A stretch of 64,000 nucleotides of DNA, from contig JAJNNQ010000009.1 in NCBI GenBank assembly GCA_027886175.1, positions 5,867,001 through 5,931,000 of the forward strand, read 5' to 3'. Within the stretch, counting starts at the first letter, position 1. Every line of letters starts with the position of its first letter. The notes under the pieces were generated by a model. The model was not told the origin of the DNA. It saw only the letters and a list, made by a program, of their open reading frames with translations, and did no database searches. A program made the translations under genes and the position numbers. Of the stretch, positions 37,742-50,225 are shown piece after piece. The DNA is from Phylloscopus collybita (lineage: Eukaryota > Chordata > Aves > Passeriformes > Phylloscopidae).

Positions 37742-40700
37742 GTGATCCAGTTTAGTGATCTCCCCAGCATACACCCCCACCAGCTCAGTTTGAAGCAAAG
37801 CAGAAGAGGAGGAAGGTATTTGGCATCCTCACCTCTCTGCAGGAGCCCCTCTGCTTGCCTCTGTGTCCTTTTGCTTAACATCTAGCAGAAAATGATAACA
37901 ACAACAAAATAAACTTCCACCAGTTCCAATTAAAAGAAAAAAGAGTCCACTGTTACCTCTCTCAGAAGCACAGAGAGCTAGAATGTCAGCCAGCTATCAG
38001 CAATACCTGGAAAACATTGTGTTCCCTGCCAGCAAAGCTGATGCGGGTTTTTTGTTTTAATGGCTGCACTCTGAAAGGTCTGCTTGTTAGGTACATTGTA
38101 CACCATGGGAATGAGGTGTGGGGTAACTTTGGCCCTGACACTCTGGGTTTAGTTTTTTGAGGGTTTTTTTTTTTTTCCTGTATCTCCAAGGGGGGAACGA
38201 GGCAGTCCGAGCTCTGAAGGGTTGTGTCTGCTGTTGCCATCAAACCCGTGTTACACACATTTGTGTCTCACCACGTGATTAAATCAAGGGTTTTGTGCCA
38301 GCACAACAGTTGCAGCAGAAAGAGGTGCAGAGATTAATACACTACATACTCAGACAGAGCTTACAGCCAAGTAAGATGCAGCCAGTAAAGGGCAGCATTG
38401 TGTCCTGTGCCCCTATGGAGTAGGAGTTTGGGTGGGGTAAAGTGTCCCAGACTTTTAGAGGAGAGTAGAGCATTGCTTGGGATGAATAGCTATTCTAGAA
38501 AATTCAGCCCCCTGCTGTAAACCTCACTGCAGAAGAGCTGGAAGCTGTACTGTGTATCTGGTTGCAGGGCTGCAGGCTCCAAATTCTGATAGTTACTGGA
38601 AAAGTTTTTTTTCCCCCAACCTGACACATGAGAAAAAAATAAGCAGAACACTGCATTATCCATTTGGGTAGTGCTGAATCATGTCCTTTTGGCTTCATAT
38701 CAGACATATTGGCTGCCCACTTGCCCAGGTAACTTGGGCAATGCTGAGCACCTTGAAGAATGTCCTGGGTGTAAGATGTTCCTACATTCAAGGAAATTTT
38801 TTTCCAGCTGTACTTTCTTCCCCTAGAAAAATCTGTACCCAACCTACTGACTGTGCAAGCCCAGACTTGGGTGCCATAATTTTCTATAGTACCCATTTGC
38901 TACATCTTGAATCACAGAGTTGGTAGAAACATGGATAAACCACCATAAATTCTCAAACACACAGGAAACCCTGCATTAACGGTGAGGGGTGGCCAGGCTT
39001 TCATCTGTCCCTCCAGGGAAATATTTGCAATCTGTCCTGTCCCTTCCTCAGAGGCAACAGGACAATGTGGGCTGCTGCCTGTGCTTGCTTCAGTGCAGAC
39101 CCATAAATGCATTTCTACAGGAAAAGCATCTCCATCCATATCTGTTTCTGAAGTCTCAGAGCCATGAGCATCGATGGTCCCAAAGCACATGATGTATTTT
39201 TTTATGAGAAATTGCTGCTCTCCCATACAGTCAGACTTTTGTCCATTAGACTGACATTCTTGGCCATGAAGTTGTACAGTTCAAAGATTAGAAAAGTGCC
39301 TATTTCTTGTGAGATGCTTCTGCTAGCAGGACTTTGTGAGGCAAAGCTTCTGCTTGACACATAATTTGAAAATTTATTATTTTGACTTACCCAGAAAGAA
39401 CCCCTATTCTTTGATGCAATTTGACTTTCTTCAGAAGTTGCTTCCTCAGAAATTCTTCAGAAATGCTTTCTTTTTTCCCTTGGGTGTTTTAACAAAAATG
39501 AAAGCACTGCTGTTTTCATTAGTATTTTCCAGAGGAAAGTTTAGGCTTCCCTCAATAAAGGGCAAGTATCTCTGCTGTTGAAAGCCGGGGGTTTTTAATA
39601 TTTTTTCCTTTTCTTTTCTTTTTAAGTTAGAGATGCTAATGTGCTGCCCTGCAGGAATTGCCATTTAAGTGCTTTATACTTACATTTGCCTCAACTGACC
39701 ACGCTTGCTCAGATCCTCTTTCCTATGATACACCACAGCCTTCTCTCAGGATGTGAAAATCCAGTTGTGTTCTGGGAGATAATACTTGGCCAAGCCCATA
39801 AAAGAAAATGGGAATATAAAGGCGTCTGAAACTTCCACCATTTGTTGTGGAAAGCAAGCTGAATCTAAGCATTTTATTTTCAAAGTAAGTATTTGAATTA
39901 TGAAGGAATACTTGGCATTTTCCTCAAAAAGCGGAACTTTCACAAGTAAATTAATTCTGAAAAAGAAAAAAAAAATGACCTCTCACCCCAAAATTCCTGA
40001 CAGCTAATTTTTCACTGGAAAACAACTTTTGTGGAAAGTTTTGATGCTCTCCATACTTGTGTACTTAAAATTACGTTTGTGCTAATGTGGCTTTGCTGAT
40101 CAGAACCTCAGAATTTTGCATGTTGCAGAATTTATACATTTGTTCCCAGCCAAACCATACCATATAAAAGCTGGCTTATTACTAGTAATATCAAAAAAAC
40201 TGGCTAACAAGACATCCTGGATACTGCACACATACTGATGGTCTTTATAGAATAAATGCTCTGTGCTCTGATGTGGGAAATGAGGTCATTTGAGTGCACT
40301 AACTCTGGTCTTCCTCTCCCTGTTCTGCTTGAAAGAGATTTGAATGTGAAAAGGTTTTGGCACTCCAGGCTCCATGGTTTGGAACAGCTTTCAAAACTGG
40401 AGACTTAAAGGTCACTTTTCTCTGAAGGAGTGAGGGACTCAACCCCAATACCTGCCATCAAAGAAGCACTAAAGTAAAAAGTTGTTTCCAAAATCACACT
40501 GAGGAGCCCAGGGATGGAGCTGCTCCCCAGAAACATGTGAGGCCTCTGTGTTGAATATATATATTGTTTTATCCCTGCAGCATGACCCTGTCTGTCAGAT
40601 AAGGAGAAGCAGTGAAACAGGGAGGATGTGGTTGCTGTCGTGGAAGTTGGAAAACAAATTCAAGCTTAGGAGGCTTGTTTTTTTCCTCCCCTGAAATTAA

Positions 40701-43185
40701 AACCAGTGCTCCTGTTAGCTTCCTAAAATCCATCCAAATTTAGCCGATGCTCTGACAGGGAAAAACCCAGGATTTCATAAGTTATTTCACATTTAACAGT
40801 GGTAACAACTGGCTGGGAGATGGCATGGGAGGATAAGGTACACTCATACCACCTTTCCCCCTGCCCATGATGAACCAAGGGATGTGTTTGACCCAGAAAA
40901 ACTGGAAGGCACTGGTAGCCATGGACACCTTGAAACAAGGGCCATGGTGAAATTCTGCTGGGCAGGGATCTGCCAGGGCCAGCCAAAAGCTGTGCTGGTG
41001 GTCACGGTGTGATGCCACCTCTGTACTACTCAGGGAGACAAAGTACTTAATTCTGGGATGGAAGGAGATACCTGATAGGGGCTGAAATCCAAAGCAGGTG
41101 TTTTTGAGGGGAAGCCTGAGGGGAATCCTTTTTCACCCCAGCAGAAGCAGGAGGATGTGTTCCCCATCAGGTGACCTCACCCCTCACTTTACATATAACA
41201 GCCTGGTGCTTCCCACAGTTTGGATTCAGATTCAAATCCCTCTTCTGGCAGATGCAGAGCAGGATTTGTGCTGTGCTTTCCTACTTGTCTGTGACCAAGC
41301 AAGTTTGAGGCATTCTTGTCTCTCTTCTCTAGCTATGCTCCATCAGGTCTAGCAGGACAGGTTTAGAAAATAAGTCCCAGGTTAGAAGCCCTTGTTCCTC
41401 AAGCAGTCTGGGCTTAGCTCTCCAACAGTCCTAGCACCAGCAACCATGGCCATGTCCCATGCATTCTAGAAGTGTTTTTGGAGACTCAGCTCCTATGTAT
41501 CCTCCTTCACCTACCACAACTCAGCTCTGTGAATCAACTGCACATCCCCAGCCTGACTTGCTGAGGCCCACCCTTTAAGAGCAACATATAGAGCCTGAAT
41601 TGGGAGGCCTGATCAACACAGTAAATGACAAAAGTTTTTTTAAATACTAATCTATTTGATACATATTATAAATACTGCAGTTTTCCTATTCAAGCAATCG
41701 TGCTGCATTTTACTTGCACTTTTTTTGCCTGCAGTAGTATCTCAGTCAAGTTTTTGGGAATACTGAATGGCTTGACAGGCTTTCAGCCACAGCTAGGGAG
41801 AGGCACTTTAGATGACTGCTCTTTGAGAAGGCATCACTGCTATAGTGAGGAAAATGTTTCTGAAGTACCCAAACTGCCTTTTCCATCGCTCACCAGCCTG
41901 CCCCCCATTTGGGTGGGCTGACAGCAAATCACTGCCTTCAAGCTGACAGCACACTGAGCTGGTTTTAAATTTCCTGCTCTCTAAACCATGCTGAAAACTG
42001 AATCAAAACACTTTCATTAGAGGGATGAAAATAAATCCCACCAAAGCTGGATTTTATCATGCGGATCTATCAGAGACGAGCAGACTGGGTTGTGTGGGGT
42101 TCAAGGATGTGGCAGTCAGTCCCTAGAGCCAGATGGGAAGCTGTGGAGAGTCTCTGCTGCATGCCCACATACTACATTCAGCAAGCCACCACCTAGGAGG
42201 ACTAAACCTGGCACGCTGTCACTCGTCATTAGGTTTTTGGGAAGCTTTGATTTCCATCAATGGAATTGGGGCTGGCAGCGTCATAAAACCCTCTTTGAAC
42301 TATGCTGAATTTCCAGAACTAAAGCAACATTTTGATGGCGTTTCTACTTGTGATCAGCATCCAAACACAAGCGTAAGCCTTGCAGCACGTTTGAGAGGGC
42401 GGGTGGGCTCTTTCAGGCATGTCCTCACATTGGGGCTAGCACAAGCCCCAGCTCAGGAGCTGCTCCCAACCTTTTCCTTGCCCCTACTGAGAACACAACC
42501 CTGGTTAGCTGGTGCTGCCAGCTGGGACAAGCTGTCCCAGCAGGATGCATTGCCTAGAGCGTTTCTTTTGCTTTCGCTTAACAATCTGCCACCACTCCCG
42601 GCAAGATTTGGACTGCATTTCTCACTCCTAATAACTCTCTCATGCCTTCCCCAGCCTCCATGCCTACACCCAGGAGAATAGCCCCAGTTTGCTGGAACTA
42701 ACTCCCCCAGAGCAGTGTGGGCATGCACTGCAGCATGAAGGCAGCATGTCAGGTGAAACAATCCCTCAATTTTGGGTTTGTAGCCCTGGGCTAACGTTAA
42801 GCCTGATCTGACCAACATCCTAGGTGAAGATGTTCATATCTGGACAGTGTTTTCTGTGAGGAAGTTGAAGATGTCTTTAGCAGACCACAGCCCTCTTCAC
42901 TATGCAAGCACTGTCTGTTTGCAAAAAGAATTTCAAGATACAGCATAATGTACATAAGTCTGACTATATTCTTAGCTACAACAGCAAAAATGCACAAGCA
43001 TGTAGGCACAAATGTACACAAATGCATATTATTATGATTTGCAGCTGTCAGAGCAGTTCCTGTCACCGAAAGAGCTAAACTTAATTACCAATCTGGAACG
43101 AATCTTGATCTTAAAATACAGAAAGAGCAAGCTGCCTAAGTGTATGCACATTCCTCCACTGTAAATTGCTTTCAAGAACAGAGGG

Positions 43186-43250
43186 CCAAATCCTGAGTTG
43201 GTGTAACCTGGTGTCGAACTTTGGCAGCTAAATCCAGAGAAGATGGCTTT
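43186..43250. mobile_element. Possible ancient amniote MITE-like fragment
   Basis: The run GGGCCAAATCCTGAGTTGGT, GTAACCTGGTG and AAATCCAGAG recalls an old palindromic amniote repeat with GGGCCAAATCCTG...TTACACCAGTGTAAATC motifs that I know from turtle and crocodile DNA. Only about 65 bases match and the name is uncertain. Confidence 0.35.
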
Positions 43251-46200
43251 TCTGATGGGTGCTAGCTACAGATCTCATTCTGTACATTTTCTAATCTTTT
43301 CATCAGGAGACCATTCAAATCCTGTAAGAATATCATGATAATGGCCATCTGCAACCTCCAGCACTATTTGCCTTGGCATCTAGATGGAGCTGAGGAGTTT
43401 TATTCCTGTCTGAACGTCTAATTCAGTGTGACCTTGAGCATGTCCTTCATCACCTTTCTCACTGTTGGTCACAGCATTCAGACCAGAGACACCAAACTTC
43501 AACTCCCCAGATGGAGCAGAAAATGCCCTCAGTCAAGACAACCCATTGCACAAACACTAGACTGTGTCTAATCTGCCTCTGACTGCAGATTTCTGCCCAA
43601 TGCCTCCAAGTGTTTCCCCTGTACATTCCCTCTCACTGGCACCCCCATTTGTCACTGTCGTGGTGATTTCTTGCCTGCACAAGGAAGTGTCTCCTCCAGG
43701 CTGCAGAGACGATTCTGTGTCTCCTGGAAATGTTCTGTATGCCACTGGCCATACTCTAGAGGCACTTTGCAGCCCCCTTTTACAGACTTGAGCCCTTGGC
43801 CAGGGCTGTCCTCCCTGTGTGTTTGTGTAAGGCTTCATGCACGGAGGCTCTGCTTCAGCTGGGGCCTCAAAAACACGGCTGTAAAACCAGCTATAAATAA
43901 CAGCACAAGACAGGGTGTTAAACTCACTGATGGCATCTGAGTCATCACTTTGGCCTCTTGATGGCATGACCTTGGAGGTAGGCTGTTAAGTCTGTAAAAA
44001 ATGTTTAGAAAAATAATAAAAAAAAAGGTCTCTCAAGCCCAGTGTCTTGCTCCAGTGATAGCAAAAAGGGTAACAGGAGACTGTTGTTGTAACTCTGTGC
44101 TGCCTTTTCAGATCTTGTTTTTGTTTTCCTGCAAGGAGCAGGACTTTATTGGCTTGTTTCTGGGTGCACACATGCAGCCTTTCATCAGTGCATGTTCCAG
44201 TAACGGGCCCCTGGATATCAGTAACATTGACACATTCATACAATATCCCACTCCGTGATTTGCAGCACTCCTATGGCTCCACACTACTAATGAATGAGTG
44301 ACTCTTTTCATTACCTTGCCATAGATCAAGTGTTGGCCTCTGATTTTGACAGATGATTCAAATACATCTGGTTTTCCTAACTTGAGACCGCTCAGCTCCT
44401 CCAGCTAGTGCTAAATGATGTTGTTTGCTAGAGAAGAATAAACTATTTTGGAGGGACGTACAAAAGGCACTTTGACTGCAGCACCGGCTGGGAGAGAACA
44501 TGGCTGTGCCTGAAAAGTGGGTCTCAGTGGGGAAATAATCTACTTGAGTGAATTTTTTTTTTCTGGGATTGTTGAGAAATTGTTGGGGAGCAGGCAAGCT
44601 ATGCATGAAGAAAGTCAACAACGGTCTCATTTATAACCTGTGAGGACCATGAAAGTTTCACTTTCTGTGCACAGTGAAAGATCCCTCTATCTATAGGGAT
44701 TCCCCTTGACATTATGTGACAAATGCACCCCAATGTGATGCCAGCAGCTGCATTTTTCTTTGGTTTCTGACATACCACATCCTAAATTTAATTGCTCTAA
44801 TTTGTTAACATTATTTTATATGTGACAAGCATCCTTTCTAAGGTTCTCACTGAGCCATGGCAGCTCACTTGCCACCTTAATGCCTTTGCAAAACTAAGAG
44901 ACCCCTGTTAAGTCTGCTCTGGTGCAGCAGACTGCTGTACCTACTTGGACTAGTATGTATTTGCTTAAAATAGGAATAGGATAAAATTCAGGAACAAACT
45001 CAAAGAGGAAAAAACACCTTTTGCTTCCTCTAGAGGAGCCCCAGCCATAGAGCACAGAGGTGTGGTGCTGCCCTGTGTCTGACTCACTGCTGCAATTCAG
45101 TTTAAATACTTTGCCCACACTGGAACAGTTGTATTCAAAAAAGTTGAAATAGGCCCTTGTCCCCTCTCATAGACTGGGGGAGGCAAGAGTGCCCCCAGAG
45201 ATGGAAAAAGGAATGTTTGCACTCTCTAAGTCAAAGGACCTTGAGTGTCTCAACCCCTGAAAAAGAGTTCAGATAGGGGAGAAATAATGGGCAGCAAGAA
45301 GGAAGGGTGGCCATGCAAAGGATGAGCTCCCAGCTGTGCTTTGGGAGTCTGGCTTTAATGGGCACCAGGAGGATGAGGTTTTGCACACCAGGAGGCACAG
45401 CTCCATCTCCCTGGGGAGCCCCAAACCAAGAGCCCTTTGCTGACCTACTCTGGCACCCAGGGCCAGCTCTGGAACTGGCACAGAACAGAGAAGGGTATTG
45501 AGGTTACCAAAAAGTGGCAAATCTTGAAGCTGCACTTGGAACACCCATTATCTTCTGCTTCAACCTCTCCTTCTCCAGCAGCACCCCCAGCATGCTGTTC
45601 CTGGGCACCTCTGGGCCCTGCCAAGGCTCCACCAGTGACACTCCTATCTGGAAACCTCCAGTTGTTGTTTTGCTTCAAGGACTGTGTATGCTGTATCATG
45701 GACAAGTACAAAGAAACATCCAGCTCTTTATTTTTTGCTGGAATACAGGAGGTGTCGTGACTTGTACATGAGGACAGGTGTGCAACTCTCTGAGAGACCA
45801 AGCTAAAGCTGACCTGGCATCTTTGTGCAGGCCTCAGCCCCTGCAGTGTCCAATGCAGTGGCCCTTTGCAGCATCCCTTCTGCTGCAAAGGATAAGAGGG
45901 CTGAGCTGTGATGTTGCTCATTAACAACTCCCTACTGGAGAGAGTCACAGAGCCTTGCAGATTTTGCATTTGCTCTCAATGTGACAGCACCCTGATAGTC
46001 ATGGCTTTTCTAGGAGGGCTTTAGGCTGACGAAGCAGCACCTCAGACAAATGTATCTCACAGTAAAGGATATCCTGCTCAGCCAGAAATAAAATCTGCAG
46101 GAATTCAAATGACCAGGAAGAGCTGGGCTTTGCAACACTAGAAACTTCATATGATGAAATCCTTGTCCTGTCCAGCTCTTACCATTGGCCAGAGAGATAA

Positions 46201-46436
46201 TGCTTCAGCCTGGGATCCTGGCAAGGCTCTTACCTAGCACTGAATGAGTTACAAAGGCTCTTAAACTGCTAAAAGATTTTCAGGAAAGTCTCCAAGGTAT
46301 TTGGATTTGAAGGGTTGCAGAGGGAAAATCTTGGGTACTTAAGTTGTTACATGCCTGAGTATCTCTAAAAATCCCCTGTTTAGTCTACAGCTAGCAGAGA
46401 GAAGCCCAGGTCTCCACGTGGCCACCTGGATATTGG

Positions 46437-46960
46437 CTCCTGGGTGCACCTCAAATTCTGTGTCCAGTTTTGTGCCCTGCATGACAAGAGGGATGTGGAG
46501 TCCTGGAGCATGTCCAGAGTAGGGAACAGAGCTGGGGAAGGCTCTGGAGCATAGGTTTTATGGGGAATGGCTGAGGCATCTGAGGCTGTTCAGCCTGGAG
46601 AAAAAGGAGGCTCATGGGGACCTTCTCACTCTCTACAACTCCCTGAGAGGAGGTTCTAGTGAGGTGGGGGTTGGTGTCTTCCCTCAAGTGACAAGAAATA
46701 AGAAAAGAGGAAATGGCCTCAAATTGCACCAGGAGAGATTTAGGTTGGATATTAGAGAAAGTTTGTTCACTGTAGGGGAGGAACAGGCTCCCCAGGGAAG
46801 TGGTGGGGTAGCCATCTGTGGAGGTGTTCAAAAAGTGTGTATGGATGGGGCACTGGGGGACATGGTTCAGTGGTGAACAGGCTGGTGCTCAGTTAATGTT
46901 TGGACTTGATGATGGTAGAATTCTTTTCCAGCCTTAATGATTCTACATTTCTATGATTCT
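46437..46960 (+). mobile_element. CR1 LINE, 5'-truncated, sense (about 525 bp)
   Basis: This is the longest CR1 here. In order it contains CTGTGTCCAGTTTTGTGCCC, GGAGCATGTCCAGAGTAGGG, TTCAGCCTGGAGAAAAAGGA, CTCTCTACAACTCCCTGAG, GGAAATGGCCTCAAATTGC, GGTTGGATATTAGAG, GAACAGGCTCCCCAGGGAAG, GGGACATGGTTCAGTGG, GGACTTGATGATGGTAG, and the terminal TTCCAGCCTTAATGATTCTA with a TTTCTATGATTCT tail. That is the distal end of ORF2 plus the 3' UTR of an avian CR1. Frameshifts and missing 5' sequence make it non-functional. Confidence 0.96.
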
Positions 46961-49438
46961 TGGCCTTCACTACCCATGGCACAGCTTCCAACCCTGGTGA
47001 AACAACTATCTGTGCCCAGCTCAGGGCACTGGCATAAGTTAGGGCTGAAAGCAAAAAAAAGACCCACCCACATGATAAGGATTTAGGTGTCTCCCTAGAG
47101 AACAGTCTTTTCAAGACCGAAATGACATAAAATCCAAAAAGCAATGAAAATATTCACACTTTGGAGCCCAAACCCGCTCCCTCTAAGTCTCCACTAGAGG
47201 GTTTCTTGTACTTCCCACCGAAGTGTGAGCATTGCTGGCTCTGGGAAGCAGATGGGGGCATTCCTTGCAGGATGGCAAGGATGGATGCAGCCTGCACAGC
47301 AAAGGGACACCACAGTCCGTGCTCACAATGGCACCCCGAGGCAGGGCTGGTGGGTGTTGGTGCACACCCATGCAGGCCTCCCTGCAAGCTCTGGTATTGG
47401 CAGGAGAAAGTGCAGCCCCATCTCTGGGGTGCCAGCTCTAGACATCCTTTATTAAAACCCACAGGAGGAGCACGGCTTTTCCAGAGAAAGCGCATGTACC
47501 CAACTATCTGATTGGTTTGCCACCCCATTTAAAGTTTATTCTCACACTGGATCTCCCCCTTCCTGGCACTGCTTTTGCCCCTATTTTGTGGCACAATGAT
47601 GAGCCAAGTCTTCTCCTGCCCTTCTCTGCTTCCCCCTAAAACCCAGTCACACTCATACCAGGAAGGAGCATGAAACTCATTTCCAGCTTTGCCATGTGGC
47701 TCTGATACAGGAGGAAGAGGCAGAGGAAAGGGACAGCAAAATGGTGATTTTTGAGCTTAGAGCAGTATTTATGAGATGTCATTACCCAGATTAATTTCCT
47801 GCTGCTGCTGTACTCACAGGAACCAGCCATGCACGTTTCAATTACTTCCCCATGGTCTTGAAGACTTGGCAGGTAGATGGATTAATATGAGAAACACTGC
47901 TTCAAAAAACTATCAGTGGATATTTTCCCAAGTGTTGGAGGTACAGGGTGGCAGGGTGCAGTACTGAAAGCTTTATTAGCTCCTGTGTACAAGTCCATAG
48001 ACTCTCTCCATCTGTCAGGAGTGTGAGCATTTTAATCTCCAAGCACTTTCGAAGCACATCACCATCACTTTTCCTTTTAACCATCAACAGAACAGAGCTG
48101 GAGGGAGGTAAAGTGTTTTCCTTCAGGCCATCCAAAGCAATGAGGACAAAGGTGAAGGGGTCACTTGCGCACAGAAAACAAAAATCCTTTAAGTTAAATG
48201 GTTTGGGTGTGTTTTTTTCAAAATGATAATATAAAATGGTAATTTTGGTGGCAAGTTGGCGTGGCTCTGGTGGCCAGCTGGGGGTCCTTGGCTGGTTGCT
48301 GTGCCTGTGCTGCTGAGCCCTGCTAAGCCCTGCTCTCTGGTGGTGTGGAGAGGTGTGATCCCACCCCAGGGTGTGTATGCCAGGAGAGCTTTGCCTGCAT
48401 GACTCTGCATTATCATCAGGCTTGTTTGGGAAATGTCTCGCTGACACTGGAGGAGAGGGTCAGATTTTCAAAGCATATAGTGCTCATAATTGGAGCCAGA
48501 TTGCTGGAGGAGCTCTGCTCCCACTAAAACACCTAAAGAAAGTGACTGGATTGTTTCCCCCAGCTGTTCCTGTGGCGGGAAATAAGAGCTGCTACAGGCT
48601 GACTCCAGCCCTAGATAAATAATAATGAATGAAAGTCATTATAGGGTATGAATTTGCAAATATTTAAAGTTTCAAAGCATGACTTTTGTTAATTAAATAA
48701 TGCTAATAATGCAACATTGGTCTGACCTAAAGGTTAATGTAAAATCACTGTCTTTGGTGAGAATCTCTCTCTTCACAAATTCCCTGAAGTAGATGAAACT
48801 TTTTCAGGTTTCATCTGGCTTTGAAAGCTGAACTGATTGAACCAAAACTTTTCTGTGGGGTTCATTCATCCCTTCGGAATGCTTTCAGACAAGCCTGTGG
48901 CCATCAAGAAATAATACAGCCTGCACAGATTATGGATTAAAAAGTTTACCCTTCTGAATAACTTTATTCAATCCTTCTTTTTTCCCTTACTTGTTTTACA
49001 AGTGACAGTAATGTTAAAGAGAGCTATGATTATTTAGAGGGAATCTGAGTTAGGATTTGGAAAACCTGGTTACTTGTGGAAAAAAAGAAATAAATGGAGC
49101 AGTCTCTCATTATGTGGTGTAATTGAGTTTAAATATTTTAGATACTACCAAAATAATTCTGTGGCTCTTGTTTAATTTGTCTGGTTTTTACTATATTGTT
49201 TTTTTTTCCCTCTGCAGACCTTTTCATGTGCAGTGAGAGACACATATCATAATGACATATGTGCTAAGGAAACCTTAGCCATAATATTAGAAAACTCCAT
49301 TTAATTTGATTGTGGGTGTCATCAGGTTCAGAAATATTTATATGATTTTGTAGATGTTTCGAAGTCTAGGATGGTAATTTCACTAAATTAAAATGATGAA
49401 AAAGCCTTTAAAAGTCAGGAGTAGTGCTGTGCCTTTGG
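46961..49438. other. Unique non-coding sequence, AT-rich toward the end
   Basis: No recognised gene or transposon. The stretch 48,600-49,420 has a strongly AT-rich, low-CpG texture with many TTAATTAAAT-type cores and could be a conserved element. A 181-codon minus frame at 47902-48447 has no known domain. Confidence 0.45.
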
Positions 49439-49665
49439 AGAGGGCTTTGGGAGCAAAAATCCCTGTTCTATCATAACCTTCTTGGGTAATTTCTGTGGGA
49501 CAGGATTTTTGAAATGGGGACAAGGTGTCTATCCATTCATAACATTTTCAAAACCTGACCTGAGACTTTGTGCCTTAGTTTCTCACCTCTAATACCGTAT
49601 CAGAGTGATGTGATGATAAACACATCAAAAGCTGGGTAATGATTAGACAGTGCAGTACTGGGAGA
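49439..49665 (+). mobile_element. Ancient MIR-like SINE remnant
   Basis: The phrase ACTTTGTGCCTTAGTTTCTC, then ACCTCTAATACC, GATGTGATGATAAACACATC and GACAGTGCAGTACTGG follows the 3' half of MIR: TGTGCCTCAGTTTCCTCATC, TAATA, GATTAAATGAG, and ACAGTGCCTGG. An upstream CTTGGGTAATTTCTG could be the GACCTTGGGCAAGTTACT core but with an intervening insertion. MIR elements are older than the bird-mammal split in part and survive as heavily diverged pieces in birds. Confidence 0.45.
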
Positions 49666-50165
49666 GGTGTGTTTGCCCCTCCCCACAAGGCAGGACAGGT
49701 CCCAGCACAGGCACCAGAGGCATGAGTCAGTGGGACAGCATCCACTCTGAGATGTCCCTGTTCTGCCCAAGAAGGTCAGTGATTTCTAAATATGAATGTG
49801 AGCCCCTGGCTCACCTCTCCAGGCTGTGAAATGTTTGCTGTGGGATGTGCATCATGGTGAGCATGGGGTTTAAGTGATCTCTCCCATACTCATCGAGAAT
49901 GAAGACATTGCAGAATGAGACACAAAAATCAAGTCTCAAATGTGCAAGAGTAATGAGAAAAGGAGCAGGTACTTACATCTCTGCTTAAAATTTTTGGCTC
50001 CATCTCTATTCTCTCTACACTGTTTGGAAAGGTTGGGGAGTTTTAAACCCCCCTGTTTTTTGCCTGAGGAGAGTTGCTGAGTGCTGGGCTAACACACATG
50101 CAAAGCTTTTGACAGCCAAGCTGGTGCCTCTGGGCAGAGCTTCCTTGTTTTCAGCAAAGTATGAT
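49666..50165. other. Unique non-coding sequence, no gene seen
   Basis: About 500 bases with nothing recognised. Confidence 0.55.
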
Positions 50166-50225
50166 CACTTCACTTCACTTCACTTCACTTCACTTCACTT
50201 CACTTCACTTCACTTCACTTCACTT
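50166..50225. repeat. (CACTT)12 pentanucleotide microsatellite
   Basis: Twelve perfect copies of CACTT with no interruption. Because five is not a multiple of three, the array is read as a FTSLH-type pentapeptide repeat in a chance open frame. Confidence 0.97.

Larger units (their letters stand above)
36073..46436. other. Long unique non-coding stretch, no nameable gene
   Basis: About 10.4 kb without a recognised gene. Small items are a 29-bp duplication at 37684, a mild CpG-richer block with the window's longest open frame at 42.06-42.68 kb, and a possible ancient amniote repeat fragment near 43.19 kb. Remaining open frames are short and overlap on both strands. Confidence 0.45.

Noticed and set aside
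38908..38935. Possible CR1 3' tip (AATCACAGAGTTGG)
   Set aside because: The match stops after about 14 bases and is not followed by the expected CR1 blocks.
45445..45969. 174-codon minus-strand frame
   Set aside because: Low-complexity Gly/Ala/Glu run, no known domain, and overlapping plus-strand frames in the same GC-richer patch.
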